64,000 nt of DNA from Halomonas zincidurans B6 (GCF_000731955.1 NZ_JNCK01000001.1:3286001-3350000), one strand, 5' to 3'. Shown: positions 24,384 to 33,597, numbered from the stretch's first letter. Made by a program: numbers and translations. The notes: generated by a model not told the origin, from the letters alone.

Positions 24384-24428
24384 TCGCCGCCGGCGGGGCC
24401 GGGCAGAGGTAGAGCGAGGAGAGCACAC

Positions 24429-25388
24429 ATGGGCAACATTCTGCTGGCGCTGGGCGTCGTTCTGCTGGCGGCCAGCGCGCTGGGCCTGTGGGGGCTGCAT
24501 CGCTTCAGCGCGCGCCTCGCCCGCCGCGCCGAGGCCGACGTGCCGCCGGCCGGGCGCTTCGTCGACACGCCCGAGGGGCGCGTGCATCTGGTCGAAGCCG
24601 GCCAGGGGCCGCCGCTGGTGCTGATCCACGGGCTGGGCGGGCAGCTGCAGCACTTCACCTACGCCCTGGTCGAGCGGTTGGCCGGCGACTTTCATGTGAT
24701 CGTCGTGGACCGGCCCGGCTCGGGCTACTCCGAGCGCAGCGCAGACGATGCCGGCCTCGCCACCCAGGCCCGGCAGATTCGCGCTGCCTGGCGCGCCTTG
24801 GGCGTCGAGCGGCCATGGCTGGTCGGCCATTCGCTGGGCGGCGCGGTGGCGCTGGCGCTGGCCGAGGACTATCCCGACGAGGTGGCGGGTCTGGCGCTGC
24901 TGGCGCCGTTGACCGCTCAGGAAGCCGAGGTGCCGCCGGCCTTTCGCGGCATGGCGATCCGCTCGCCGCGCTGGCGACGCATCGTCGCCGACACCTTTGC
25001 CGCGCCGCTCGGCGTGCGCTATGCATCGCGCCTGCTGGCCGCGATCTTCGCCCCCGAGCCGGTGCCCGCCGACTTTGCGACACGCGGCGGCGGCCTGCTG
25101 GCGATGCGCCCGCAAGCCTTCTACGCCAACTCGAGCGATCTGGTGATGCTCGAGAGCGACTTGCCGGCACTGATTCGCCGTTATCCTGAGCTGCGCCTGC
25201 CGGTGACGATCCTGTTCGGCGAGCGCGACCGGATACTCGACCCGGCACGCCACGGCACGGCCGTGCGAGGCAAGGTGCCCGGCCTGAGCGTGGAGACCCT
25301 GCCTGGTGCGGGCCACATGCTGCCGCTCACCCGCCCCGACGAGACCGCGGCGTTCATCCGCCGGGTGGTGGCCCGAGCCTGCGAATGA
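24429..25388 (+). CDS. Alpha/beta hydrolase, membrane-anchored
   Basis: 319 aa. An uncleaved N-terminal helix (about 3-22) precedes the hydrolase domain. The oxyanion segment is LIHGLGGQ, the nucleophile elbow GHSLGG, the acid GERDRILDP and the histidine GAGHMLPLT, so the catalytic triad is complete. It resembles epoxide-hydrolase/lipase-like family proteins; the substrate cannot be predicted. It begins 45 bp after djlA and may be co-transcribed. Confidence 0.88.
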   Translation: MGNILLALGVVLLAASALGLWGLHRFSARLARRAEADVPPAGRFVDTPEGRVHLVEAGQGPPLVLIHGLGGQLQHFTYALVERLAGDFHVIVVDRPGSGYSERSADDAGLATQARQIRAAWRALGVERPWLVGHSLGGAVALALAEDYPDEVAGLALLAPLTAQEAEVPPAFRGMAIRSPRWRRIVADTFAAPLGVRYASRLLAAIFAPEPVPADFATRGGGLLAMRPQAFYANSSDLVMLESDLPALIRRYPELRLPVTILFGERDRILDPARHGTAVRGKVPGLSVETLPGAGHMLPLTRPDETAAFIRRVVARACE

Positions 25389-25581
25389 TTCGACCTGGTC
25401 GTCTGTGGCCTGGATGTTGCCTCAGGTGCCGTGATGATCGCGCGGATAATGGGTTTCACAGAGGTTTGTCCGATTGAGCGCCGTACCGGGGTGTACGGTC
25501 GAGTGAGGCAGAAATTGTCTGTGGAATCAAAGAGCAAGCGAGGGCGCGAGCGACCTGGTGCACTATTCGGGTTAGGGCGCC

Positions 25582-26271
25582 TCAGGCCTGGGGCGCGAGC
25601 ACCGCGGTGTAGACCGCGAAGTAGTGAAACACGCTGCCGCCGAGCACGAACAGATGCCAGATGGCGTGGTGGAAGGGGATCGCGCGGATCGCGTAGAACA
25701 CCACGCCCAGCGTGTAGGTGATGCCGCCGGCCACCAGCAGCGTAATGCTGGTATCGGAGAGATAGGTGCCCATGGCGTCGCTGGCGAGCACGATCAGCCA
25801 GCCCATCACCAGGTAGACCGCCACCCGCAGCACGCCGAAGCGCTGCGGCCAGATCAGCTTGAGGGCGATGCCGCCGATCGCCAGCGACCAGATGACGGCG
25901 AACAGCGTCCAACCCAGCGGGCCGCGCAGATTGACCAGTAAAAAGGGCGTGTAGGTACCGGCGATCAGCGCGTAGATCGCGCAATGATCGACCACCTTGA
26001 GCGCGCGCTTGAGGCGTGGCCGGCGCACGCCGTGGTAGAGCGTCGAGGCGCTGTAGAGCAGCACCAGAGTGGCGCCGTAGAGGCTGACGCCGACGATCTT
26101 CCAGGGGTCGACGTGGGTGGCGAGGCTGGCCAGCGCGATCAGCACCACCATGCCGGCCAGGGCGAGGGCCGCGCCGATGCCGTGACTGATGCAGTGCAGC
26201 AGCTCCTCGAGCAGACTGTAGGCATCGTCGCCCGGATGAGCGGTCGTATTGCGCAAACGGGAATCGGGCAT
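25582..26271 (-). CDS. Hemolysin III / PAQR-family membrane protein
   Basis: 229 aa, seven hydrophobic segments. Family signatures: EELLHCISHGIGAALALAG, STLYHGV (His), LKVVDHCAIYALIAGTYTPF (Asp/His) and the C-terminal IPFHHAIWHLFVLGGSVFHYFAVY histidines that bind Zn in PAQR proteins. Called HlyIII-like; its role in membrane homeostasis is not certain. It is transcribed towards the hydrolase gene with no obvious partner. Confidence 0.93.
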   Translation of the reverse strand: MPDSRLRNTTAHPGDDAYSLLEELLHCISHGIGAALALAGMVVLIALASLATHVDPWKIVGVSLYGATLVLLYSASTLYHGVRRPRLKRALKVVDHCAIYALIAGTYTPFLLVNLRGPLGWTLFAVIWSLAIGGIALKLIWPQRFGVLRVAVYLVMGWLIVLASDAMGTYLSDTSITLLVAGGITYTLGVVFYAIRAIPFHHAIWHLFVLGGSVFHYFAVYTAVLAPQA

Positions 26272-26316
26272 TGCCTTGGCTCCTCGTTGGAAACGAAAAC
26301 CCCCGACGGGCCCGCT

Positions 26317-26952
26317 TCAGGGCTTGCGCCGGCTTTCCACGTCGCCCGCCGGGGTGAAATCCTCCAGCGCCATCAAATGGCCGAGCTTGCCGGCCTTGGT
26401 CGACAGATAATGTTCGTTGTGGGGGTTGCGGCCGGTGGTTAGCGCCAGTCGCTCGCTGATGGTCACGCCGTCACGGGTCAGGGCGTCGACCTTGCGCGGG
26501 TTGTTGGTCATCAGCTTCAGCGAGCGCACGCCGAGGTGCTCGAGCATCGGCACGCACAGATCGTAGCGGCGCAGGTCGGCGTTGAATCCCAGGTGCTCGT
26601 TGGCCTCGACGGTGTCGTAGCCCTGGTCCTGCAGATGATAGGCGCGGATCTTGTTGAGCAGGCCGATGCCGCGACCTTCCTGGCGCAGGTAGAGCAGCAC
26701 GCCGCGGCCCTCGGCGGCGATCCGCTTGAGCGCTTCCTGGAGCTGGTAGCCGCAGTCGCAGCGCATCGAGAACAGCGCGTCGCCGGTCAGGCACTCCGAA
26801 TGCACGCGGCCGAGCACCGCCTCGCCGATCGACACGTCGCCCAGCGTCAGGGCGATATGGTCCTTGCCCGTCGCTTCGTCCTCGAAGCCGTGCATGGTGA
26901 AGGTGGCCCAGGGCGTGGGCAGTTGGGAGGCGGCGATGAAGCGTATCGTCAC
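26317..26952 (-). CDS. ribA: GTP cyclohydrolase II
   Basis: 211 aa with a GTG start at 26952, preceded by GAGGAT at 6 bp; E. coli RibA is 196 aa. An ATG further up (27030) would add 26 residues without homology. It opens GTP in the first step of riboflavin synthesis. Zn site CLTGDALFSMRCDCG (three Cys), catalytic RQEGRGIGLLNK, and C-terminal LMTNNPRKVDAL and GRNPHNEHYL are family-typical. It is a stand-alone RibA, not fused to RibB. It is divergent from hemE. Confidence 0.95.
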   Translation of the reverse strand: MTIRFIAASQLPTPWATFTMHGFEDEATGKDHIALTLGDVSIGEAVLGRVHSECLTGDALFSMRCDCGYQLQEALKRIAAEGRGVLLYLRQEGRGIGLLNKIRAYHLQDQGYDTVEANEHLGFNADLRRYDLCVPMLEHLGVRSLKLMTNNPRKVDALTRDGVTISERLALTTGRNPHNEHYLSTKAGKLGHLMALEDFTPAGDVESRRKP

Positions 26953-27134
26953 GATGATCCTCGACTGCGAACCGGCGGGCACCAGCGCCCGGCCGATGTA
27001 AACGACCCATGATAGCAGGTTAGTGGGCATGGCTCATCAGCGGCGCGTCGTGTTGGGTGCCCATAGGCAAGGGGGCGTCGGATGCCCGGCCATCCGCTAC
27101 AATTGGCGCAAACTCACGAGTCGACGAGAGCCCG

Positions 27135-28199
27135 ATGGAACTTCACAACGACCGCCTTCTTCGCGCCCTGGCCCGCCAGCCGGTGGATCGCACTCCGGTA
27201 TGGATGATGCGCCAGGCCGGGCGTTATCTGCCCGAGTACCGCCGGGTGCGCGGCGAGGCCGGCAGCTTCATGGACCTGTGCCGGGATACCGCGCGGGCCT
27301 GCGAGGTCACCCTGCAGCCGCTCGAGCGCTACCCGCTGGATGCCGCGATCCTGTTTTCCGACATCCTGACCATCCCCGACGCGATGGGCCTGGGGCTGTA
27401 CTTCGAGACCGGCGAGGGCCCCAAGTTCAAAAAACCGGTGCGTACCCAGGCCGATGTCGAGGCGCTGAGCCTGCCCGACACCCAGCGCGATCTCGATTAC
27501 GTGATGAACGCCGTCGCCGCGGTGCGTCGCGAACTCAATGGCCGGACGCCGCTGATCGGTTTCTCGGGCAGTCCCTGGACGCTTGCCACCTACATGGTCG
27601 AGGGCGCCTCGAGCAAGGACTTCCGCCACGTCAAGGGCATGCTCTACGGCAATCCCGAGGCGATGCACCAGTTGCTCGACCTGCTGGCCCAGGCGGTCAC
27701 CGACTATCTCAATGCGCAGATTCGCGCCGGCGCCCAGGTCGTGCAGATCTTCGATACCTGGGGCGGCACGCTGTCGACGCCGGCCTATCGGGAATTCTCG
27801 CTGCGCTACATGGAGCAGATCGTCGCCGGGCTGATCCGCGAACACGAGGGTCGTCATGTACCGGTGATCCTGTTCACCAAGAACGGCGGCCAGTGGCTCG
27901 AGCATCTCGCCGCCAGCGGCGCCGATGCGCTGGGCCTGGACTGGACCACCGAGCTCAGCGACGCCCGCGAGCGGGTCGGCCATCGCGTGGCGCTGCAGGG
28001 CAATCTCGACCCCAACGTGCTGTTCGCCCGGCCGGCGGCGATTCGCGCCGAGGTGGCGCGGATACTCGACAGCTACGGCGCCGGTCCGGGGCATGTCTTC
28101 AACCTGGGCCATGGCATCAGCCAGTTCACCGAGCCCGAGCGGGTCAGCGCCTTCCTCGAGGCGCTCCACGAACTCAGCCCGGCCTATCATGCCGACTGA
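27135..28199 (+). CDS. hemE: Uroporphyrinogen decarboxylase
   Basis: 354 aa. Conserved N-terminal TPVWMMRQAGRYLPEYR, then ILFSDILTIPDAMGLGL, GFSGSPWTLATYMVEG and C-terminal FNLGHGISQFTEPERV. It decarboxylates the four acetates of uroporphyrinogen III in heme synthesis, in the cytoplasm. ATG 27135 fits the family start (MELHNDRLLRAL). It appears monocistronic. Confidence 0.97.
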   Translation: MELHNDRLLRALARQPVDRTPVWMMRQAGRYLPEYRRVRGEAGSFMDLCRDTARACEVTLQPLERYPLDAAILFSDILTIPDAMGLGLYFETGEGPKFKKPVRTQADVEALSLPDTQRDLDYVMNAVAAVRRELNGRTPLIGFSGSPWTLATYMVEGASSKDFRHVKGMLYGNPEAMHQLLDLLAQAVTDYLNAQIRAGAQVVQIFDTWGGTLSTPAYREFSLRYMEQIVAGLIREHEGRHVPVILFTKNGGQWLEHLAASGADALGLDWTTELSDARERVGHRVALQGNLDPNVLFARPAAIRAEVARILDSYGAGPGHVFNLGHGISQFTEPERVSAFLEALHELSPAYHAD

Positions 28200-28547
28200 G
28201 CGTGTGGCGCAGGCGATGACTCGCCATCGCCGCTGGCTGGCGCTGGTGCCTGGCGACGCTTGTGCCGGGCGCGTGGCTGACCCGTCCGGCGTGTCACGCG
28301 TTCTTCGAGTGGCGCGCGCATGCGGCGTGCTTGGCATTTCTCGAGCGCATCATCCTGGTGCCTGCCGCCAGCCTGCTGCGACTTTGCGGCGCGTCGGCTC
28401 TGGCGCTGACAGTGCCTGGTTGCGTTGGGTCTACGTTGACTGAAGGTGACTTAAGGATAGGCGACAGATTGGAACACTCCTTGCTAGCGTTATAGGGCCA
28501 TGCTTGAGCATGCACTCAAATGACAACGCAAGGGAGTCGATTCCACT
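28200..28547. promoter_or_regulatory. Leader and regulatory region of the aap operon
   Basis: 348 bp without a recognisable gene. Two copies of CTGGTGCCTG (about 28245 and 28354) resemble GGTGC half-sites of NtrC enhancers. Near the 3' end lies the sigma-54-like element at 28470-28485, and then an imperfect dyad around 28500-28520 (TGAGCATGCACTCA). These would suit a nitrogen-regulated amino-acid transporter. Confidence 0.45.
28470..28485 (+). promoter_or_regulatory. Candidate sigma-54 promoter for aapJ
   Basis: TGGAACACTCCTTGCT aligns to the -24/-12 consensus TGGCACG-N4-TTGCW, with GG and GC exactly 12 bp apart. It lies 62 bp upstream of the aapJ ATG, giving a predicted start near 28496. 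Amino-acid ABC operons are commonly NtrC/RpoN controlled, but dependence here is inferred. Confidence 0.65.
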
Positions 28548-29576
28548 ATGCGACACAAGAACAAGAGCCTGTTACTGCTGTCTGCCGCCGTGCTGGCTGC
28601 CTCCGTGGCCTCCCAGGCCCAGGCGGCCATGCTCGACGACGTCAAGAGTAACGGCGAGTTCCGCTGCGGCGTGAGTACCGGTCTGCCCGGTTTCTCCGCA
28701 CCGGACGAGAACGGCAACTGGCAGGGGCTCGACGTGGAAGTCTGTCGCGGCGTTGCGGCCGCCGTATTCGGCGATCCACAGGCCGTGAGCTTCACTCCGC
28801 TGACCGCCAAGGAGCGCTTCACCGCGCTGCAATCCGGCGAAATCGACGTACTGTCGCGCAACACGACCTGGACCGCGACCCGCGACAACTCCCTGGGTCT
28901 GAACTTCGCCGGTACCAGCTTCTACGACGGCCAGGGCTTTTTGATCCGCAAGGAGCTGGGCATCAACAGCGCCACCGAGCTCGACGGCGCCTCGATCTGT
29001 GTGCAGTCCGGCACCACCACCGAACTCAACATGGCCGATTACTTCAAGGCCAACGACATGCAATTCCAGCAGGTCGCTTTCGACACCACCGACCAGACCG
29101 CGCAGGGCTTCGACAGCGGCCGCTGCGACGTACTGACTTCCGATTCCTCGCAGCTCGCCGCGCTGCGTCTGCAGCTCCAGGACCCGTCCAGCGTCAAGAT
29201 CCTTCCCGAGCGTATCTCCAAGGAGCCGCTAGGCCCCGTGGTGCGCCAGGGCGACGATCAGTGGTTCGATATCGTCAAGTGGTCGCTGTTCGCCATGCTC
29301 AACGCCGAGGAACTGGGCGTGACCAGCGAGAACGTCGACGACATGAAGGCCAACCCGCCGAATCCCGATGTCGCGCGCCTGCTGGGTACCGACGGTCGCT
29401 ACGGCGAGCAGCTCGGCCTGAGCAACGACTGGGCTTACAACATCATCAAGCTGGTGGGCAACTACGGCGAGATCTACGCCAAGACCGTGGGCGCCGATTC
29501 GCCGCTGGAGATCGAGCGCGGCATCAACGCCCTGTGGACGGACGGCGGCATCCAGTACGCTCCGCCGATTCGCTAA
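28548..29576 (+). CDS. aapJ: General L-amino-acid ABC transporter, substrate-binding protein
   Basis: 342 aa with a signal peptide ending ASQAQA-AMLDDVKS. The family segments GEFRCGVSTGLPGF, GLDVEVCRGVAAAVFGD and RFTALQSGEIDVLSRNTTWT match AapJ/BztA proteins of broad specificity. It is longer than typical polar-amino-acid binders (about 260 aa), as AapJ is. It is followed by aapQ, aapM and aapP; a stable hairpin after its stop should favour high expression. Confidence 0.95.
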   Translation: MRHKNKSLLLLSAAVLAASVASQAQAAMLDDVKSNGEFRCGVSTGLPGFSAPDENGNWQGLDVEVCRGVAAAVFGDPQAVSFTPLTAKERFTALQSGEIDVLSRNTTWTATRDNSLGLNFAGTSFYDGQGFLIRKELGINSATELDGASICVQSGTTTELNMADYFKANDMQFQQVAFDTTDQTAQGFDSGRCDVLTSDSSQLAALRLQLQDPSSVKILPERISKEPLGPVVRQGDDQWFDIVKWSLFAMLNAEELGVTSENVDDMKANPPNPDVARLLGTDGRYGEQLGLSNDWAYNIIKLVGNYGEIYAKTVGADSPLEIERGINALWTDGGIQYAPPIR

Positions 29577-29594
29577 GCGCGACGTGATGTCCTC

Positions 29595-29621
29595 GCACCG
29601 CACGCCGTGAGCGTGCGGTGC
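29595..29621 (+). terminator. Strong intercistronic hairpin after aapJ
   Basis: GCACCGCACGC (29595-29605), loop CGTGA, GCGTGCGGTGC (29611-29621): a perfect 11-bp stem followed by ATTTATT. It sits between aapJ and aapQ and is likely a partial terminator and 3'-end stabiliser, raising binding protein relative to permeases. Confidence 0.8.
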
Positions 29622-29650
29622 ATTTATTCTGCCCGAAGTAGAGACATTCC

Positions 29651-30841
29651 ATGTTGCGTCCATCCACTTCCACCTCCCGCCGCGGGCGTGGTCCCCTGTG
29701 GCGTGATCCGGCCATCCGCGCCCTGATGGTGCAGATCGCGCTGTTCGTGGGGCTGGCTGTCGTCATTGGCTTTTTGGTCCACAATACGCTGGCCAACCTC
29801 GAGGCGCGCGGCATCCGTACCGGCTTCGACTTCCTCGGCGAGCGTGCGGGCTTCTCGATTCCACAGACGCCGATCGACTATTCCAGCGACGATTCCTACG
29901 GCCGCACCTTCGTCATCGGACTGCTCAACACGCTGCTGGTCTCGGCGCTGGGCATCATTGCCGCGACGATCATCGGCTTCACGGTGGGCATCGCCCGGCT
30001 CTCGCCCAACTGGCTGCTGGCCAAGCTGGCGGCGATCTACGTCGAAGTGTTCCGCAACATACCGCTGCTGGTACAGATCCTGTTCTGGTATTTTGCGGTT
30101 TTGCGCTCGCTGCCCTCGCCACGGCAGAGCCTGTCGTTGTTCGAGGCTTTGTATTTCAACGTGCGTGGCCTGGTGATGCCGGCCCCGCAGCCCCTGGAGG
30201 GCTTCGCCGCCACGCCCTGGGCGTTGCTGGTGGCGATCGTCGCCGCCGTGGCGCTGGGGATCTTCGCGCGCAAGCGTCAGGCCGCCACCGGCAAGGCGCT
30301 GCCCGTCTATTGGTTGGGCGCGGCGATCATCGTCGGTTTGCCGTTGATCGTGTTCGTGACCACCGGCATGCCGCTGGAATGGTCGATGCCCGAGATGACC
30401 GGCTTCAACTTTCGCGGCGGCATCAACGTCATGCCGGAACTGATGGCGCTATGGCTGGCATTGTCAGTCTATACCGCGGCGTTCATCGCCGAGATCGTGC
30501 GTTCGGGCATCCAGTCAGTACCCCACGGCCAGACCGAGGCCGCGCACTCGCTGAGCCTGCCGGGGGGGATCGCGCTGCGCAAGGTCGTGATTCCCCAGGC
30601 AATGCGCGTTATCGTGCCGCAGTTGACCAGCCAGTACCTGAACCTGATCAAGAATTCGTCGCTGGCCACCGCCATCGGCTATCCCGATATCGTCGCGGTA
30701 TTCGCCGGCACCACGCTCAACCAGACTGGCCAGGCGATCGAGATCATCGCCATGACCATGGCCGTGTATCTGCTCATCAGTCTGATGGTATCGCTGCTGA
30801 TGAACATCTATAACGCGCGCACGCTGCTCAAGGAGCGTTGA
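29651..30841 (+). CDS. aapQ: Amino-acid ABC transporter permease
   Basis: 396 aa inner-membrane permease, long as in the Aap/Bzt type because of an inserted region between helices (about 150-260). The first HisM-like helices include FVIGLLNTLLVSALGIIAATIIGFTVGIARLS. The EAA loop that contacts the ATPase is TEAAHSLSLPGGIALRKVVIPQAMRVIVP. It forms a heterodimer with AapM, whose start is one base after its stop. Confidence 0.95.
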   Translation: MLRPSTSTSRRGRGPLWRDPAIRALMVQIALFVGLAVVIGFLVHNTLANLEARGIRTGFDFLGERAGFSIPQTPIDYSSDDSYGRTFVIGLLNTLLVSALGIIAATIIGFTVGIARLSPNWLLAKLAAIYVEVFRNIPLLVQILFWYFAVLRSLPSPRQSLSLFEALYFNVRGLVMPAPQPLEGFAATPWALLVAIVAAVALGIFARKRQAATGKALPVYWLGAAIIVGLPLIVFVTTGMPLEWSMPEMTGFNFRGGINVMPELMALWLALSVYTAAFIAEIVRSGIQSVPHGQTEAAHSLSLPGGIALRKVVIPQAMRVIVPQLTSQYLNLIKNSSLATAIGYPDIVAVFAGTTLNQTGQAIEIIAMTMAVYLLISLMVSLLMNIYNARTLLKER

Positions 30842-30842
30842 G

Positions 30843-31952
30843 ATGGCCTCGACTATCAATCCCGTCCGTACCCCAATGATCGAGGCCCGCCAACCGCCCA
30901 ACCAGAGCCGAGGTCTGGTCGGCTGGCTGCGTGCCAACCTGTTCTCCAGTCCCGTCAACTCGATCGTCTCGGTCGTCACCATCGTGTTGTTGGTTCGGTT
31001 GATCTGGCCGTTTCTGGAGTGGAGCTTGTTTGACGCCGACTGGCTCGGCACCACCCGCGAGGACTGCAGCGGCGACGGCGCCTGCTGGGTGTTCATCTCG
31101 GCGCGCTTCGAGTCGATCGTCTACGGCTTCTACCCGGACGTGGCGCGTTGGCGGGTCGATATCGTGTTCGCCTTGATGGCGCTGCTGATCGCCTGGCTGG
31201 CGATCCCGCGCTTGCCGGTCAAGCGTTGGGTGGGGCTGTTCACTCTGGTCGGTTTTCCGGTCATCGCCTATTTCCTGCTCCTCGGCGGCAGCTTCGGGCT
31301 GCTGTACGTACCGACCCGCGAATGGGGCGGGCTGATGCTGACGCTGACCATCGCCACGGTGGGCATCGTCGGCTCCCTGCCGCTGGGTGTGCTGCTGGCG
31401 CTCGGCCGGCGCTCGAAAATGCCGCTGATCAAGGGCGTGAGCGTGATCTTCATCGAGTTCTGGCGCGGTGTGCCGCTGATCACCGTGCTGTTCATGGCCT
31501 CGGTGATGTTGCCGCTGTTCGTGCCGTCGGAGATCGAATTCGACAAGCTGCTGCGTGCGCTGATCGGCATCATGTTCTTCTGGAGCGCCTACATGGCGGA
31601 GGTGGTCCGCGGCGGCCTGCAGGCGATCGACAAAGGCCAGAACGAGGCCGGCCAGGCGCTGGGTCTGGGCTACTGGCGGCGTATGGCGCTGATCATCCTG
31701 CCGCAGGCGCTGAAACTGGTCATTCCCGGCATCGTCAACACCTTCATCGCGCTGTTCAAGGATACTTCGCTGGTGCTGATCATCGGCCTGTTCGACCTGC
31801 TGGCGATTATCCGCGCGGGGCTGACCGACACCAACTGGCTGGGCTTCGCGATGGAAGGCTATGTGTTCGCGGCGCTGGTGTTCTGGATCTTCTGCTTTGG
31901 CATGTCGCGCTACAGCCAATACATCGAGCGCCGGCTGCACACCGGGCATTAG
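30843..31952 (+). CDS. aapM: Amino-acid ABC transporter permease
   Basis: 369 aa, second permease of the Aap system. It has an extended N-terminal region with a periplasmic segment carrying two Cys (TREDCSGDGACWVF). The transport domain includes LMLTLTIATVGIVGSLPLGVLLALGRRS, VIFIEFWRGVPLITVLF and the EAA loop NEAGQALGLGYWRRMALIILPQALKLVIPG. Partner of AapQ, followed by the ATPase gene. Confidence 0.95.
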   Translation: MASTINPVRTPMIEARQPPNQSRGLVGWLRANLFSSPVNSIVSVVTIVLLVRLIWPFLEWSLFDADWLGTTREDCSGDGACWVFISARFESIVYGFYPDVARWRVDIVFALMALLIAWLAIPRLPVKRWVGLFTLVGFPVIAYFLLLGGSFGLLYVPTREWGGLMLTLTIATVGIVGSLPLGVLLALGRRSKMPLIKGVSVIFIEFWRGVPLITVLFMASVMLPLFVPSEIEFDKLLRALIGIMFFWSAYMAEVVRGGLQAIDKGQNEAGQALGLGYWRRMALIILPQALKLVIPGIVNTFIALFKDTSLVLIIGLFDLLAIIRAGLTDTNWLGFAMEGYVFAALVFWIFCFGMSRYSQYIERRLHTGH

Positions 31953-32023
31953 CATCGGCCAGTCGTCATCTCAAGGCGCCGCATGGACATACAACAAGAC
32001 AATCCATTTCAGGAAGCACCTGC

Positions 32024-32794
32024 ATGAGCGAAGCAACTGCCTCAAAGGACAACGGCACCGAGCCGATGATCGAGATCCAGCAGCTCAACAAGTGGTACGG
32101 CGATTTCCACGTGCTGCGCGATATCGACCTGACCGTCAAGCGTGGCGAGCGGATCGTCATCTGCGGGCCCTCGGGGTCCGGCAAGTCGACGCTGATCCGC
32201 TGCATCAACCACCTCGAGGCTCACCAGCAGGGTGATATCCTCGTCGGTGGCGTGCACATGACTCAGGACATCAAGCGCATCGAGCAGATCCGCCGCCAGG
32301 TGGGCATGGTGTTCCAGCACTTCAATCTATTTCCGCATCTCACGGTGCTCGAGAACTGCTGCCTGGCGCAGGTCTGGGTGCAGAGACAGCCGCGCCGCGA
32401 GGCCGAGAAGAGCGCCATGAAATACCTCGAGCGGGTACAGATCGCCGATCAGGCCAAGAAATATCCGGGCCAGCTGTCCGGCGGCCAGCAGCAGCGCGTG
32501 GCGATCGCTCGCGCGCTGTGCATGCGCCCCGAGGTGATGCTGTTCGACGAGCCGACCTCGGCGCTCGACCCGGAGATGATCAAGGAGGTGCTCGACGTCA
32601 TGGTCGAACTGGCCCATGAGGGCATGACCATGCTCTGCGTGACCCACGAGATGGGCTTCGCCAAGACCGTCGCCGACCGGGTGATCTTCATGGACCAGGG
32701 CCAGATCATCGAGCAGGCGCCGCCCGAGACGTTCTTCAACAATCCGCAATCCGAGCGCACCCAGCTGTTCCTCAGCCAGATCCTCGGTCACTGA
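32024..32794 (+). CDS. aapP: Amino-acid ABC transporter ATP-binding protein
   Basis: 256 aa from ATG 32024, preceded by AGGAAG. Walker A GPSGSGKST, Q-loop VGMVFQHFNLFPHLT, signature LSGGQQQRVAIARAL, Walker B VMLFDEPTSALD and switch His VTHEMGFAKT make a complete ATPase of the GlnQ/HisP type. Last gene of aapJQMP; it energises uptake from the cytoplasmic face. Confidence 0.96.
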   Translation: MSEATASKDNGTEPMIEIQQLNKWYGDFHVLRDIDLTVKRGERIVICGPSGSGKSTLIRCINHLEAHQQGDILVGGVHMTQDIKRIEQIRRQVGMVFQHFNLFPHLTVLENCCLAQVWVQRQPRREAEKSAMKYLERVQIADQAKKYPGQLSGGQQQRVAIARALCMRPEVMLFDEPTSALDPEMIKEVLDVMVELAHEGMTMLCVTHEMGFAKTVADRVIFMDQGQIIEQAPPETFFNNPQSERTQLFLSQILGH

Positions 32795-32818
32795 CGTCGC
32801 ACCGCGCCACACCCATCG

Positions 32819-33319
32819 CTACAGGCTGGGCTCCTGGCGGGACGGGGCGCCCTTGTTGCTGCGCGATGCCTTGCCTTCCTCGTCCAGCGCCTGGCGCGCC
32901 GAGAAGGGGCGACGAGGCTGAACGACCCGGACATTGCCGACGGCTTCCTCGTCCAGGATGGCGGGCTCGGTTGCGGGCCTGGCCTCGCTGACCCAGGCGC
33001 TGTCGGGGTCGTGAATCGCCGGTCGCCGGTCGAAGGCGCGCGTCACCACGGCGCCTGGGCCTTGGCGCAAGCCGGCGAGATGGTAGGGCAGCATCAACAG
33101 CTCGGCGAGCAGCCGCAGGCCGACCAGCGCCAGCAGCCACAGGCCGGTATCCAGCACCAGCGTCGGCCAGCGCTCGGCCCACGAGCCGCCGGCCAGCAAC
33201 GGGCTGCGCATCGCCAGCCAGGCGAGTCCGGCGATCACCAGCGTGAGTTGGGCCACCACGTGGCAGAACACCAGGGTGCGCCGCGGCAGCGGGCGGCGCA
33301 GAAGCAAAAAATTGCGCAT
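32819..33319 (-). CDS. Hypothetical membrane protein with polar C-terminal tail
   Basis: 166 aa from ATG 33319, with GGAGAG about 10 bp upstream. Two hydrophobic segments (about 17-37 and 54-78, LVLDTGLWLLALVGLRLLAELLMLPYHLAGLR) are followed by a charged, probably cytoplasmic tail of about 80 residues. No family is recognised with certainty; DUF4282-like proteins have a similar two-helix layout but this is a weak resemblance. It is convergent with aapP and stands alone. Confidence 0.65.
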   Translation of the reverse strand: MRNFLLLRRPLPRRTLVFCHVVAQLTLVIAGLAWLAMRSPLLAGGSWAERWPTLVLDTGLWLLALVGLRLLAELLMLPYHLAGLRQGPGAVVTRAFDRRPAIHDPDSAWVSEARPATEPAILDEEAVGNVRVVQPRRPFSARQALDEEGKASRSNKGAPSRQEPSL

Positions 33320-33387
33320 CGTGCTGTTTCTCTCCGATTGAATCTTCACGCATGACGGCGCGGTCGCTTTTCGGCAGTCCTTGCCGG

Positions 33388-33453
33388 TTAACCGATACTA
33401 ACAGCTAAGCATGAAGGGAGAGAAACGCCTTTCAGGCGTTCGAGATCGGGCAT
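33388..33453 (-). CDS. Possible 21-residue leader or microprotein
   Basis: On the minus strand CCAGGAGACCGCC precedes an ATG at 33453. The frame MPDLERLKGVSLPSCLAVSIG ends at 33388. A strong ribosome site is the only support; there is no family and no downstream partner within 60 bp. It may be the start of a decayed gene. Confidence 0.25.
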   Translation of the reverse strand: MPDLERLKGVSLPSCLAVSIG

Positions 33454-33597
33454 GGCGGTCTCCTGGTGGCGTCGCTTGCAGCATAGCGTCTGCGATGTTT
33501 GCCACGCAGCATTCGCGGGACTAGGCTCAGCGGTGCAAGGAGCCAAGGAGCGTCGCGAGCCCGGGCGTTCCGCTATCCACCGGGAAGGAGGCGTTCG

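Noticed and set aside
26317..27030. ATG start for ribA at 27030
   Set aside because: The added 26 residues have no family match; a GTG at 26952 has a good ribosome site and gives the usual length.
28200..28495. 77-codon frame upstream of aapJ
   Set aside because: Arg/Ala/Leu-rich composition with no ribosome site; it overlaps promoter-like elements.
31148..32794. 548-codon frame as one ABC ATPase
   Set aside because: The N-terminal 290 codons lie over aapM in another frame; the real start is ATG 32024 with AGGAAG upstream.
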